Assembly (NCBI RefSeq): GCF_014855515.1
Contig: NZ_JACYFK010000001.1
Location: 434,001 to 498,000 of the forward strand
From: Euzebyella marina
Lineage (GTDB): Bacteria; Bacteroidota; Bacteroidia; Flavobacteriales; Flavobacteriaceae
Direction: 5' to 3'
Length of the DNA: 64,000 bases
Of this stretch, positions 24,595 to 32,769 are shown piece by piece (positions within the stretch are counted from its first letter, which is position 1; every line of letters begins with the position of its first letter). A model generated the notes under the pieces. It searched no databases and was not told the origin of the DNA. It worked only from the letters and a program-made list of their open reading frames with translations. The position numbers and the translations under genes were made by a program.

Positions 24595-26370
24595 CTAATC
24601 AACTATATCCATCTTTTTAAGTAAAAATGAGGCATTCATATTCTGACAAATTCCGTTCTTGAAACGATAATCAAAATGTAGTTCGTCATTAATAATTTCA
24701 GCATCAAAATAATAATTGGTCACTTCGGGTAGTTCTTGGGCCATATTGCATAAGCTCAAATCATGGGTGGCAATGATGCCGGTCGCTTTTGAACCAACCA
24801 ATCTTTGCACAAATTTTCGACTACCCTCTGCCTTATCGGTACTATTGGTGCCCTTCAAAATCTCATCAAGCACTATAAAATAGTTACCGCCCTGAACTTC
24901 GTTAACTATAAACTTTAAGCGTTTAAGTTCGGAGAAAAAATAAGATTCGTCATCAGTTAGAGAATCACTTGTACGCATACTTGTAATCAGTTTGATGGGG
25001 CTGTACACCATTTTTTCGGCGCAAACGGGCAGCCCTGTATTTGCCATTACGATCTGAAGAGAAATTGTGCGCAAAAAAGTACTCTTACCGGCCATATTGG
25101 CCCCCGTAATGATAAAGAAATGTTCTTTCTCGATTTCAATATCGTTAAGGACCATTTTTTTTGGGTCTATTAACGGATGCCCGGCATTTTCGGATTTTAA
25201 AGCTTTTGAGGATTGCCCATTTATCTGGGGAAAAACATACTTGGGGTGGTTATAGGTGAAATTTCCCATACTATTATAGGCATCAAAAAGCGCTACCGCC
25301 CCAAACCAATTTTCAACATAACGGCCATAACTGGCAATCCAACGTTCTAAATTATAACAATGGTGTAACGACCTCAGAAAAAACCCATTCGCAATTATCG
25401 CATAGACCAAATTATTGTTCCTGTCAAGACTGTTCAAAGAAGCCGAAAACTTTGCAATCAGTTTGGAGGCACTATGTTCCCCCTCGGTCACCTTTCTTTT
25501 AAAATTTTGAAGGTATATTGAGGAGAATTCCTTTTTTTCAATTATCAATAACAGTTTTTGATACTGATCGAACGTGTTTTTGGTCTTGGAAATACCTTCT
25601 ATCAAAGGCATCAATTTTTTAGCAAATGCACCACTAATTCCCAAGCCTATTACATACCAAATAATAAATACCGATTCCGGAACGATTTCAAAAAAATATA
25701 ACCCAAAAATCACTATTGACATAACGGAAAAAACCGCTGGCAAAAACTTCATATAGGATGGAACAAAGCCTTTGTACGATTTTAGCCATTCAGCAATGTT
25801 TTTGCTATCAGAGCCCATTCTTGCCAATGAAGCGGTTGCTGAAAAATGCTGTCTCCATTCCGGTATTTCTGAAAGTTCTTTGATAGCTTTCTGCCTATCC
25901 ACTATTTGATCTGTGCGATTTTCCGTTAACAAATCGGCAAAGACTTCAGCCCCTTCTTTAAGAGCCGTTCGATTGGCATATTGATAGAAAGAACCCCTAC
26001 CGAACAAGTCAATATCTTGACTGTAATGGTGAAGCCCATCTTTAAATTCATTCCCCTCCGGTAAATCATGAAAATCCCTTTTCAGAACCTTTATCTCTAT
26101 CTCGTTGATATCAATGAGCGCCAACAGTAAATTCTTACGGTACTGAAGGTCGGCATGCCTGTTCACCAACACAAGAAAAAGAGCAATGGTCAACAGTATT
26201 ATGGCAATGACCCACTTAAAATCTCCGTAGACCATATAAACCCCGAAGATAGCCGCACAAAAAAGGGCTAGACGCACCATACTTGATGTGAAAAGTTGCC
26301 CTTTTACTTGATTCAAACTGGTCTGATGTCGGGAAATTTCATTTTGGAAGAACGACTCTAATTTTTGCAT
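24595..26370 (-). CDS. Membrane-anchored MutS-like ATPase
   Basis: This 591-residue protein uses the ATG at 26370; a TTG upstream overlaps a TATCTTTG -7 box. The C-terminal third is a MutS domain V ATPase: Walker A GANMAGKST (423-431), the TSMRTSDSLTDDESYF loop, Walker B FIVLDE (about 498-503) with LKGTNSTDKAEGS, and the ATHDL switch. The N-terminal part lacks the mismatch-recognition domain and has two pairs of hydrophobic helices (about 31-70 and 208-250). The protein is therefore probably bound to the inner membrane. Many Bacteroidota carry such genes; their function is not known, and it should not be read as mismatch repair MutS. Confidence 0.87.
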   Translation of the reverse strand: MQKLESFFQNEISRHQTSLNQVKGQLFTSSMVRLALFCAAIFGVYMVYGDFKWVIAIILLTIALFLVLVNRHADLQYRKNLLLALIDINEIEIKVLKRDFHDLPEGNEFKDGLHHYSQDIDLFGRGSFYQYANRTALKEGAEVFADLLTENRTDQIVDRQKAIKELSEIPEWRQHFSATASLARMGSDSKNIAEWLKSYKGFVPSYMKFLPAVFSVMSIVIFGLYFFEIVPESVFIIWYVIGLGISGAFAKKLMPLIEGISKTKNTFDQYQKLLLIIEKKEFSSIYLQNFKRKVTEGEHSASKLIAKFSASLNSLDRNNNLVYAIIANGFFLRSLHHCYNLERWIASYGRYVENWFGAVALFDAYNSMGNFTYNHPKYVFPQINGQSSKALKSENAGHPLIDPKKMVLNDIEIEKEHFFIITGANMAGKSTFLRTISLQIVMANTGLPVCAEKMVYSPIKLITSMRTSDSLTDDESYFFSELKRLKFIVNEVQGGNYFIVLDEILKGTNSTDKAEGSRKFVQRLVGSKATGIIATHDLSLCNMAQELPEVTNYYFDAEIINDELHFDYRFKNGICQNMNASFLLKKMDIVD

Positions 26371-26394
26371 ATAGCTTATTCTAGTTTTCGCACT

Positions 26395-26402
26395 CAAAGA
26401 TA
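26395..26402 (-). promoter_or_regulatory. Putative -7 box of the MutS-like gene
   Basis: The minus strand reads TATCTTTG, matching TAnnTTTG, 24 bp upstream of the ATG at 26370. This placement argues against translation from the upstream TTG. Confidence 0.45.
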
Positions 26403-26430
26403 AACTTTAAGCTAGAGCCGATGCACTGCT

Positions 26431-26907
26431 CTATTTTAAAATGGACAGAATCATTGCTATTTGGCCCAAATGATATGTATCGTGCTCGGTAATGCCGGTG
26501 AGTAAATATTCAAAAGTATAACGCTCTCCGGGAACCTTTGATTTTAAAAACAAATCGTCTCTTTCGGAAAGGACTTTCAAAAGGTCGGATTGGGTTCTTT
26601 TCAAATCGGCCATTAAATTATTCCAAGCCTGATCTGAAAGCGATTTTGCCTTGGGCCAATCGGCATCACTATTAAGTTCAATCTTGAACTCGGCGTCACC
26701 CATAAGTTTTCTTAATGCAAACTCTCGCCAAGCTATCAGATGTATCACCAATTCAGCCACGTTTTTTGAATAGTTGGGCAAATACTGCCCTGCAATAGGC
26801 GCGCTTACCCCGCTCAATTTAGCCAAAACGGAATGCCCGTACCAAGGTTCACCTGAGAAACAGGTTTCCAGTTTTTCAACTATCCGAAGTACTTGAACAT
26901 TGCTCAT
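26431..26907 (-). CDS. DinB-family protein
   Basis: This 158-residue four-helix-bundle protein of the DinB/YfiT type has a putative metal site formed by the first-helix His (WYGHSVLAKL), the HLIAWREF His in the middle and the C-terminal HDTYHLGQI. Many members are thiol-dependent or metal-dependent transferases; this one has no assigned substrate. The 5' end lies 4 bp from the stop of the preceding MmcQ gene, consistent with a single operon. Confidence 0.85.
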   Translation of the reverse strand: MSNVQVLRIVEKLETCFSGEPWYGHSVLAKLSGVSAPIAGQYLPNYSKNVAELVIHLIAWREFALRKLMGDAEFKIELNSDADWPKAKSLSDQAWNNLMADLKRTQSDLLKVLSERDDLFLKSKVPGERYTFEYLLTGITEHDTYHLGQIAMILSILK

Positions 26908-26911
26908 GATC

Positions 26912-27271
26912 TCAGTCTAGACCCTCTAATTCAGCTTTAACCTTTTTTGGAAGTTTAGAGACCACCAAATCGTACGAATGGTCGATTAGACCGACCAACA
27001 GTTTAGGAGGAACTTCGTTGATCATAATCGTATTCCAGTGAACTTTGCTCATATGATATCCGGGAACTATCGCACCATCGAATTCCTCTCTTAGTTGCAA
27101 GGCTCTTTCCGGGTCGCACTTCAAGTTGACCTGCGTAGGAAGCCTTTCAAGCGCACTTAGGGCGAACATTTTGCCCATGACCTTAAATACCAAAGCATCA
27201 GGGCCAAAAGGCAACTCTTCGGTAACTCCTTTTTTTGAAAGACAGTATTCTCTAAAGGCTTCTATATTCAT
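26912..27271 (-). CDS. MmcQ/YjbR-family protein
   Basis: This 119-residue protein belongs to the MmcQ/YjbR family, with a CyaY-like fold. It has the typical start IEAFREYCLSKKGVTEELPFG, the KVMGKMFAL strand, then KCDPERALQLREEF and PGYHMSKVHWNTI. It is annotated elsewhere as DNA-binding, but this has little support. The start codon overlaps the last bases of the GNAT gene by 4 bp (27268-27271), which indicates coupled translation. Confidence 0.85.
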   Translation of the reverse strand: MNIEAFREYCLSKKGVTEELPFGPDALVFKVMGKMFALSALERLPTQVNLKCDPERALQLREEFDGAIVPGYHMSKVHWNTIMINEVPPKLLVGLIDHSYDLVVSKLPKKVKAELEGLD

Positions 27272-27819
27272 GTGGATTGTTTTCTAGAATTGACCAGAGC
27301 GACCAGGTCTTTGGCTTTTGGCCAATAGTAGCGAACCTTCATGATTTCTATATCGCCAATATCGTTGCCTTTAATAGTTTCTATGACCTGACCTCCCAAC
27401 GATTTATAGAAAGGATGTGCCCCAAGGTTCTTTTCAAGCACCCAGAGATAGAATCCTGAACCAGGGTACAAATTTTCAATTTCCTCGGCGGCCACTCCTA
27501 AAAGCCTAGTCCCAATACCCTTCCCTTTAAACTCCGGGGATACATGCAAGTTATCTACCAATGAGCCATAACGCTGGTCATCCTTTAAAAAAGTACAGAT
27601 AAAACCTGCTAACTTTCCATTCGATCGGGCCACCCAAGTACTTTGATTATCCTTTGGGTACTCAAGCCTTTGAGACCAAACACCTCGACGCTCGTCGGCT
27701 ACCTCTACATCTAAAAAATGGTCGCTAAACGAACCTCGATAGTTCTGTTGCCAGCTTAACGCATGTAAGGCAGCAATAGCTTCGGCATCGGCTAGGGTAG
27801 CCTTTTGAAAATCAATCAT
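27268..27819 (-). CDS. GNAT-family N-acetyltransferase
   Basis: This 183-residue single-domain GNAT has motif A in the stretch LHVSPEFKGKGIGTRLL (about residues 92-108), containing the acetyl-CoA-binding Q/RxxGxG/A variant KGKGIG, and motif B with GFYLWVLEKNLGAHPFYKSLG. It transfers acetyl from acetyl-CoA to an unknown amine. It overlaps the MmcQ-type gene downstream by 4 bp and follows the Dabb gene by 3 bp, so these small genes form one operon. Confidence 0.88.
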   Translation of the reverse strand: MIDFQKATLADAEAIAALHALSWQQNYRGSFSDHFLDVEVADERRGVWSQRLEYPKDNQSTWVARSNGKLAGFICTFLKDDQRYGSLVDNLHVSPEFKGKGIGTRLLGVAAEEIENLYPGSGFYLWVLEKNLGAHPFYKSLGGQVIETIKGNDIGDIEIMKVRYYWPKAKDLVALVNSRKQST

Positions 27820-27822
27820 TAC

Positions 27823-28182
27823 CTACTCTTGAACGGTCATCGAATCATAAACAATAACCTTTGTCCATAATTCGGCAGACTCTTCAATAAACAGTTTATG
27901 GGGTGGTTCGTCTTGATATTTCTGCTGTGAGTCGGCAGAATCAAAAGATACAATTAAGGAATAGGTAAACGAACCATCAACCACATCTCGGCTCGCTTTG
28001 GGCGGTTTACCGATGAAGCAGGTTTTAGCATAGGCAGAATTGTCTAAAAACTTCTGCAAAGATTTTTCAAATGCCTTTCTGTCTTGTTCGCTATCCGGAT
28101 TTTTCAGCCAAAAGTATACAGTGTGCGCAAAATTAGGGTCAAATTCTCTCATTTCTACATTTGATGTTTGGGCCGTGCCCAT
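27823..28182 (-). CDS. Dabb-family (stress-responsive A/B barrel) protein
   Basis: This 119-residue protein has a dimeric alpha/beta-barrel fold. FAHTVYFWLK and the closing YDSM-type strand are typical of Dabb proteins. Some members act in stress response or as small cyclases/decarboxylases; none can be assigned here. The start is uncertain: the ATG at 28182 is used, but a second ATG at 28152 (MREFDPNF) would fit the usual family start better. Confidence 0.78.
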   Translation of the reverse strand: MGTAQTSNVEMREFDPNFAHTVYFWLKNPDSEQDRKAFEKSLQKFLDNSAYAKTCFIGKPPKASRDVVDGSFTYSLIVSFDSADSQQKYQDEPPHKLFIEESAELWTKVIVYDSMTVQE

Positions 28183-28231
28183 GCACGACCTTAATTATTA
28201 TTTCAATTATTCAGGGCATTTGTTGAATGCT

Positions 28232-28855
28232 CTATTCTTCTAATATTTTCTTTTGCTTTTCAGAAACTTCCAAAGCAGAGTAATCAAGTTTCCAGCCAAT
28301 GGTTTCAACTATTTTCTCAATTAACATAACTGCCTGAACAGCTTCTTTTCGAGCGGTTTCCATCAAACCGCTTTGGGGTATTTTTTCACGAATGTGCTGC
28401 TTCGCCTCTTTGTTCAATAAGGTTAGATCATCCGGCGAAAAAAAATTAAACATTCCGCTTTGAATGTCATAAAATTGAATATCAGGTTCAATCGATAGAA
28501 TTTCCGGCTCGGGAAAATTGGTCAAAATTATTTTCTTGTTGGCATTATCGGCCCGTATTTCCACCTTTTTAAGGTCGTAGCCTATCTGAGCCTTTGCATT
28601 AATGACCATAAGGGCTTTCTTCTTGCTAGTCACCAAACTCATGAAATGTTCCTTTATATTCTCATACCTATAAATTTCAGCAAAATCACCCTCTACCGAA
28701 ACAAGTTTACAAACACTTCTTATTTTCTCTAACAATACTTGTGATTGATGTTCGGTCTGTTCTTTGGTCTGTTTGGTACGAAAGAAAGAGTATACCCAGT
28801 ACATTAAAATAGCACCGAGTACAAGACCTAAAAATGAGTCGAAAATAGTATCCAT
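28232..28855 (-). CDS. DUF4230 domain protein, membrane anchored
   Basis: This 207-residue protein has an N-terminal transmembrane helix (about residues 7-24) and a DUF4230 domain in the rest. The string SVCKLVSVEGDFAEIYRYE and the later LTNFPEPEILSIEPDIQFYD are characteristic. Its role is unknown. It follows the DUF4260 gene with almost no gap, and both are small membrane proteins in the same run. Confidence 0.82.
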   Translation of the reverse strand: MDTIFDSFLGLVLGAILMYWVYSFFRTKQTKEQTEHQSQVLLEKIRSVCKLVSVEGDFAEIYRYENIKEHFMSLVTSKKKALMVINAKAQIGYDLKKVEIRADNANKKIILTNFPEPEILSIEPDIQFYDIQSGMFNFFSPDDLTLLNKEAKQHIREKIPQSGLMETARKEAVQAVMLIEKIVETIGWKLDYSALEVSEKQKKILEE

Positions 28856-28856
28856 C

Positions 28857-29207
28857 TTATTTACCTATCTCTCCCAAATGGGTGAACTTAAAACCCTTAT
28901 CCAATTTAAGTCCGTAACCGAAAAATCGGTCCATAGCCGAATGGGAAAATAATATCACCCCGATCAACTGAACAATGGGCTCCGAAAGATAGCTTCCCAA
29001 AAGGTAAATTGCAATGGCTATGCCCTTGTGATGAAAAATATTGTACACAATCGCTCCGACCTTATTGCCAAAAGCGTACCCCAGAAAACCGATATCGGGA
29101 GCCAAAATGAGGGCAATGAACCACCACCAACTGAAAGGTAACAGGTAGAAGAGGTAAATACCCAATATCATCTGTGCCAGTTCTTCAAGTTTTAGAATTG
29201 TTTTCAT
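28857..29207 (-). CDS. DUF4260 membrane protein
   Basis: This 116-residue integral membrane protein uses the ATG at 29207, 10 bp after the stop of the cyclase-type gene; longer starts would run back into that gene. The family pattern is LEELAQMILGIYLF, then PDIGFLGYAFG, followed by HHKGIAI and FSHSAMDRFFGYGLK near the C-terminus. About four hydrophobic helices are visible. Function is unknown. Confidence 0.82.
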   Translation of the reverse strand: MKTILKLEELAQMILGIYLFYLLPFSWWWFIALILAPDIGFLGYAFGNKVGAIVYNIFHHKGIAIAIYLLGSYLSEPIVQLIGVILFSHSAMDRFFGYGLKLDKGFKFTHLGEIGK

Positions 29208-29217
29208 CAAACGTATA

Positions 29218-29970
29218 TTAAACATCTTGAATTTCATAGAGCACGGGGCGGCTCGGGCTAGCGTCATTCTCAAAAGGGGCCATCTGTAAGTTTAAAAAAT
29301 AGGGGCCATCTTCAATGGCATCTGGCACATAAATAAACTCGGTGATTGTGGCCTGTTTTCGTAGCTGCCCATGATAATTCCAAAATGCCTTATGCGCTTT
29401 TAAGGCCCCATCGTCTTTCTCTTTATCTACCGACGGAAGGTCGATCAACAAATGTTCAACACCTTTACTCAAAATATAATCAACCGCGTCTTCTAAAAGA
29501 TAGGGTGGGTTGGTATTCGAATATTGTCTCGAAAGCTTATCTCTATCGTTGGGCGAGGTTCTAATAACCAAGGCCTGTATTTCTTTTTTTGGTAACACGA
29601 CCTCTAGAATATGTTTTGAAATTACCCAATCATCGCCTTGAAGTTCCGGAACAACGGTAACCAATTCAGCAAGAAAAAAGAAGCGGTTCAGGTGTTGGTT
29701 CACTGAATAGAACTCTTCGGTGATATGGCCTACGCACTCGGTGTGCGTACCATGTGCATGGGGGTTGAACCAGATATCATTAAAATTTACCGAGCTACCC
29801 AAAGAGACCTTTCCAACAAAGTCTGCCTCTTCGTGCGGTTCGATTCTAGGGTGGCCCAAATACCAAGTATTTACATTTTGGGCATCACCTCTTAGCGGAA
29901 TCGAAATATCTAACGGCTTGGAAAAATCAATCGAATACTTTGAGCCTTCATGGTTGATTTCTGCTTTCAT
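29218..29970 (-). CDS. Cyclase-family (kynurenine formamidase-like) hydrolase
   Basis: This 250-residue protein of the cyclase/KynB fold has the metal-binding motif near residues 72-80 as HAHGTHTECVGH (HxGTHxDxPxH variant with Glu-Cys in the D-x-P position). It hydrolyses an amide or ester bond in related enzymes; the substrate here is unknown. No other tryptophan-degradation genes are nearby. The start of the next gene, DUF4260, is only a few bases downstream. Confidence 0.85.
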   Translation of the reverse strand: MKAEINHEGSKYSIDFSKPLDISIPLRGDAQNVNTWYLGHPRIEPHEEADFVGKVSLGSSVNFNDIWFNPHAHGTHTECVGHITEEFYSVNQHLNRFFFLAELVTVVPELQGDDWVISKHILEVVLPKKEIQALVIRTSPNDRDKLSRQYSNTNPPYLLEDAVDYILSKGVEHLLIDLPSVDKEKDDGALKAHKAFWNYHGQLRKQATITEFIYVPDAIEDGPYFLNLQMAPFENDASPSRPVLYEIQDV

Positions 29971-29992
29971 TTAAAAGTCAATTAAGGTTTAA

Positions 29993-31132
29993 CTAACTAT
30001 CCGATAAATTAAGCATAAATAAATCGGCGGCGAGGCCGTCGGCTAGAAATTTTCCTTTTTTGGTGGTTAAGAGGATGTCACCATCTAAAAAAAGTAAGTG
30101 CTGAGTAATATGCTTCTGGGCTTGTTGCAGGGCATACTTTTTGAAATTTTCTCCAAAATCCTTTGTAATCTTATCCAAAGAAACGCCCCAAATTGTCCGC
30201 AGCCCAGTCATCACATACTCGTTATATCTATCTGTAAGCGAAAGAACCTCGGTTTCTAGAGGAAGCTTACCATTTTCAATAGACTTTAAATATTTCGGAT
30301 TGTTATTGATGTTCCACCCCCTGCTGATACCATCAAAAGAATGGGCCGAGGGACCGATACCTAAGTACTTTTTTTGTTTCCAGTAGGCGGTGTTATTTTG
30401 GGAAAAGAAACCCGGTTTTCCAAAATTTGAAATCTCGTAATTAACAAACCCCTCCTCTTGCAACCTATCTACCAAAATATGGAAGTGCTCCTGCGCTACC
30501 TCATCATCTACATTCTTTACCAATCCCTTTTTAATAAAACTTGCCAATGTCGTTTGAGGTTCTACGGTCAAAGCATAACTTGAGATATGCGGAACCTCTA
30601 ATGACAAAGCCATTTCTATATTCTTGAGCCATCGCTCATTACTCATATCGGGAATACCGTAAATCAAATCGAGGGAAATATTTTCGAAATACTCCGTTGC
30701 CAATTTTAACGATTGTAGCGCCTCTTTTGCCGAATGTGCCCTATTCATCAGCTTGAGGTCTTCATCGTAAAATGATTGAACACCGACACTCAAGCGGTTG
30801 ATAGGGCTCTGGGCCAATTCTTTTATCTTTTCTTCGGACAGGTCATCAGGGTTGGCCTCTAAGGTGACTTCCGGATTTTGACATACTTCATATTCATCAT
30901 AAACGGCTTGAATAAGAGAATTTATTTCCTCACTGGAAAGCACGCTGGGAGTACCTCCACCGAAATAAATGGTCTCCACAGTATCATTTTCCAACTCAGC
31001 CCTCCTCATTTTCAACTCTTTTTGCAATGCCTTGACCATCGCATCTTTCTTCCCCATCGAAGTAGAAAAATGAAAATCGCAATAATGACAAGCCTGCTTA
31101 CAAAAGGGAATATGTATGTAGATGCCGCTCAT
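29993..31132 (-). CDS. hemW: Radical SAM heme chaperone HemW
   Basis: This protein has 379 residues from the ATG at 31132; the TTG further upstream is unlikely. The radical SAM motif is CKQACHYC at Cys11/15/18 (CxxxCxxC). It has the HemW-type IYIHIPFC start, FGGGTPSVL near 75-85, and IDLIYGIP-like SLDLIYGIP in the middle; the C-terminal HemN domain is present. HemW binds heme and inserts it into membrane respiratory proteins, and is no longer regarded as a coproporphyrinogen oxidase. It is the boundary gene before a four-helix-bundle insert and ruvC. Confidence 0.92.
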   Translation of the reverse strand: MSGIYIHIPFCKQACHYCDFHFSTSMGKKDAMVKALQKELKMRRAELENDTVETIYFGGGTPSVLSSEEINSLIQAVYDEYEVCQNPEVTLEANPDDLSEEKIKELAQSPINRLSVGVQSFYDEDLKLMNRAHSAKEALQSLKLATEYFENISLDLIYGIPDMSNERWLKNIEMALSLEVPHISSYALTVEPQTTLASFIKKGLVKNVDDEVAQEHFHILVDRLQEEGFVNYEISNFGKPGFFSQNNTAYWKQKKYLGIGPSAHSFDGISRGWNINNNPKYLKSIENGKLPLETEVLSLTDRYNEYVMTGLRTIWGVSLDKITKDFGENFKKYALQQAQKHITQHLLFLDGDILLTTKKGKFLADGLAADLFMLNLSDS

Positions 31133-31195
31133 TTTCTCAATATACAATTAACACTAATCAATTTGCAATGTTACTTTATAAGTTGGGAGTAGGGC

Positions 31196-31555
31196 TCATT
31201 TTTTAATCCTAGTTGATTTTAAAATGGAGAACATTATACGTGAAAGTTCATCGGCCTTCTCGATTAATACCTTCGATGTTTCTGAAGTTAAATAACCGGA
31301 TTCGTTTAACAAGTTTAGCCAATATTTAGTTTCAAGGCTTTCTTTATAGGCAATAGAAATTTTTGAAGAAAAATCTGCAGTAGAAATAGCACCATTTGCT
31401 TCTGCAATGTTCGCCCCAATGGAAGTTCCGGACCTTAACAATTGCTTTGAAAGAATAAATTCTTTTCTATCTTCTTTCAAAAACTTATACACCTTGACAA
31501 CCTCCAATGCAAAGGCGTATGATTTTTCTGCCAAAGGATTGTTGAGTTGAGCCAT
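31196..31555 (-). CDS. Four-helix-bundle protein (23S rRNA intervening-sequence protein family)
   Basis: This 119-residue protein belongs to the four-helix-bundle family first seen inside 23S rRNA intervening sequences and as accessory (Avd-like) proteins. The core motif is LRSGTSIGANIAEANGA (about residues 41-57). Its function is unknown. It sits between hemW and ruvC with an AT-rich flank containing a 21-bp hairpin sequence (31596-31616), and this gene type is often scattered between conserved genes. Confidence 0.9.
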   Translation of the reverse strand: MAQLNNPLAEKSYAFALEVVKVYKFLKEDRKEFILSKQLLRSGTSIGANIAEANGAISTADFSSKISIAYKESLETKYWLNLLNESGYLTSETSKVLIEKADELSRIMFSILKSTRIKK

Positions 31556-31595
31556 TTATAAATGTTTACGTGTATTAAATTTTGATTATTGCTAA

Positions 31596-31616
31596 TTGAC
31601 AATTGTTTATTGTCAA
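31596..31616. repeat. Inverted repeat between ruvC and the four-helix-bundle gene
   Basis: Arms TTGACAAT (31596-31603) and ATTGTCAA (31609-31616), five-base loop. It has no T-run on either side typical of a terminator. It may be the remnant end of a small insertion. Confidence 0.5.
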
Positions 31617-31622
31617 ACTGAA

Positions 31623-32180
31623 TCACCCCTTCTTCACCCTTTTAGCATTCTGCTTAACAAAAGCTTCCCAACCTGTATAGCTTTTACCCACTTCAACCCT
31701 ACCCTCATTATAAAAATGACAAACGGCTGCGGCCAAACCATCGGTACTGTCCAAGTTTTTGGGCAACGATTTTAATTTGAGCATACCCTGAAGCATTTTG
31801 GCCACCTGTTCTTTACTGGCATTTCCGTTTCCGGTGATGGCCATTTTTATTTTCTTGGGCAGATATTCGGTGATAGGTATTTGTCGCGATAAACCGGCGG
31901 CCATGGCCACCCCCTGCGCCCTACCCAACTTGAGCATCGACTGCACATTTTTTCCGTAGAAAGGAGCCTCAATAGCAATTTCATCAGGGTGGTAGGTGTC
32001 GATAAGTTCTATGGTGCGTTCGAAAATCAATTTCAGTTTTACGTAAGGATCGTTATACTTCTGAAGCAATAATTCGTTCATTTGAATGAACTCCATCTTC
32101 TTGTTTACAACTTTTATAAGACCAAACCCCATGATGGTGGTTCCTGGATCAATACCTAATATGATTTTTTCTGTTTTCAA
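31623..32180 (-). CDS. ruvC: Crossover junction endodeoxyribonuclease RuvC
   Basis: This 185-residue Holliday-junction resolvase has IILGIDPGT (catalytic Asp11), IAIEAPFYGKN (Glu71) and the C-terminal LDSTDGLAAAVCH (Asp144, Asp147). It cuts four-way junctions with RuvAB. The start is a TTG; no ATG lies upstream in frame before a stop, and TTG puts the protein at the usual family start. Its catalytic residues are intact, so it should be active. Confidence 0.94.
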   Translation of the reverse strand: MKTEKIILGIDPGTTIMGFGLIKVVNKKMEFIQMNELLLQKYNDPYVKLKLIFERTIELIDTYHPDEIAIEAPFYGKNVQSMLKLGRAQGVAMAAGLSRQIPITEYLPKKIKMAITGNGNASKEQVAKMLQGMLKLKSLPKNLDSTDGLAAAVCHFYNEGRVEVGKSYTGWEAFVKQNAKRVKKG

Positions 32181-32249
32181 ACGCTTGGGGTGAGGGTTGA
32201 CGGCAATAGACTAACAATTTTTAATAATGAACTTCCATCTATAAGCCAA

Positions 32250-32726
32250 TCACTGCGGACTCAAAACTATAGGAATTCTAAATTTGGCCTTTACGGGAAT
32301 GCCTCTCTTTAAAGCCGGCTTCACCATAGGAAGACTATCTAAACTTTTCGCTAACTGCTCTTTAAATTGGGGTAAATTATCTTCTAGTATTTCACCATTG
32401 ATTACATCCATCAATTCGAGTTGGCCTGTCTCTTTCATGAGTAAATCGATGTAAATAGTATCTGAGGTATTTTCTATGGATGAAATATATGTTTCATCAA
32501 AATAACCGGAGAAATGGGATATTAAAACTTTCGCAAAACAGTTCTTCTGCTCTTCTTTGCTCGCCGTCTCGTCACAATCTTCAAAAAGGGGATATTTATC
32601 TACCTCTGCCCAGTCGATATTCTGAATCTCTTCATTGACCAGTTCTCGAGTTTTCTTTTCCCGAGAGGCTGTCCAGTTACAACTGGAACCGACCAATAAA
32701 ATAATTAATAAAGTGAGATATCGCAT
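32250..32726 (-). CDS. Lipoprotein with degenerate TonB-C-terminal-like fold
   Basis: This is a 158-residue lipoprotein with a lipobox ending at SSC (Cys16). Residues 43-72 (PLFEDCD...CFAKVLISHF) resemble the FPGCE...CFxQSIxKH pattern in the M56 protein upstream, and the end (VKAKFRIPIVL) resembles the final strands of a TonB-C fold. The core in between is much diverged. It is the last gene of the BlaI-M56-TPR operon. It may be a reduced copy of the sensory module, but this rests on pattern only. Confidence 0.6.
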   Translation of the reverse strand: MRYLTLLIILLVGSSCNWTASREKKTRELVNEEIQNIDWAEVDKYPLFEDCDETASKEEQKNCFAKVLISHFSGYFDETYISSIENTSDTIYIDLLMKETGQLELMDVINGEILEDNLPQFKEQLAKSLDSLPMVKPALKRGIPVKAKFRIPIVLSPQ

Positions 32727-32769
32727 TACCCTCTAATCTAGGCGGAAATTACGATTTTTTAAGAAGAAC

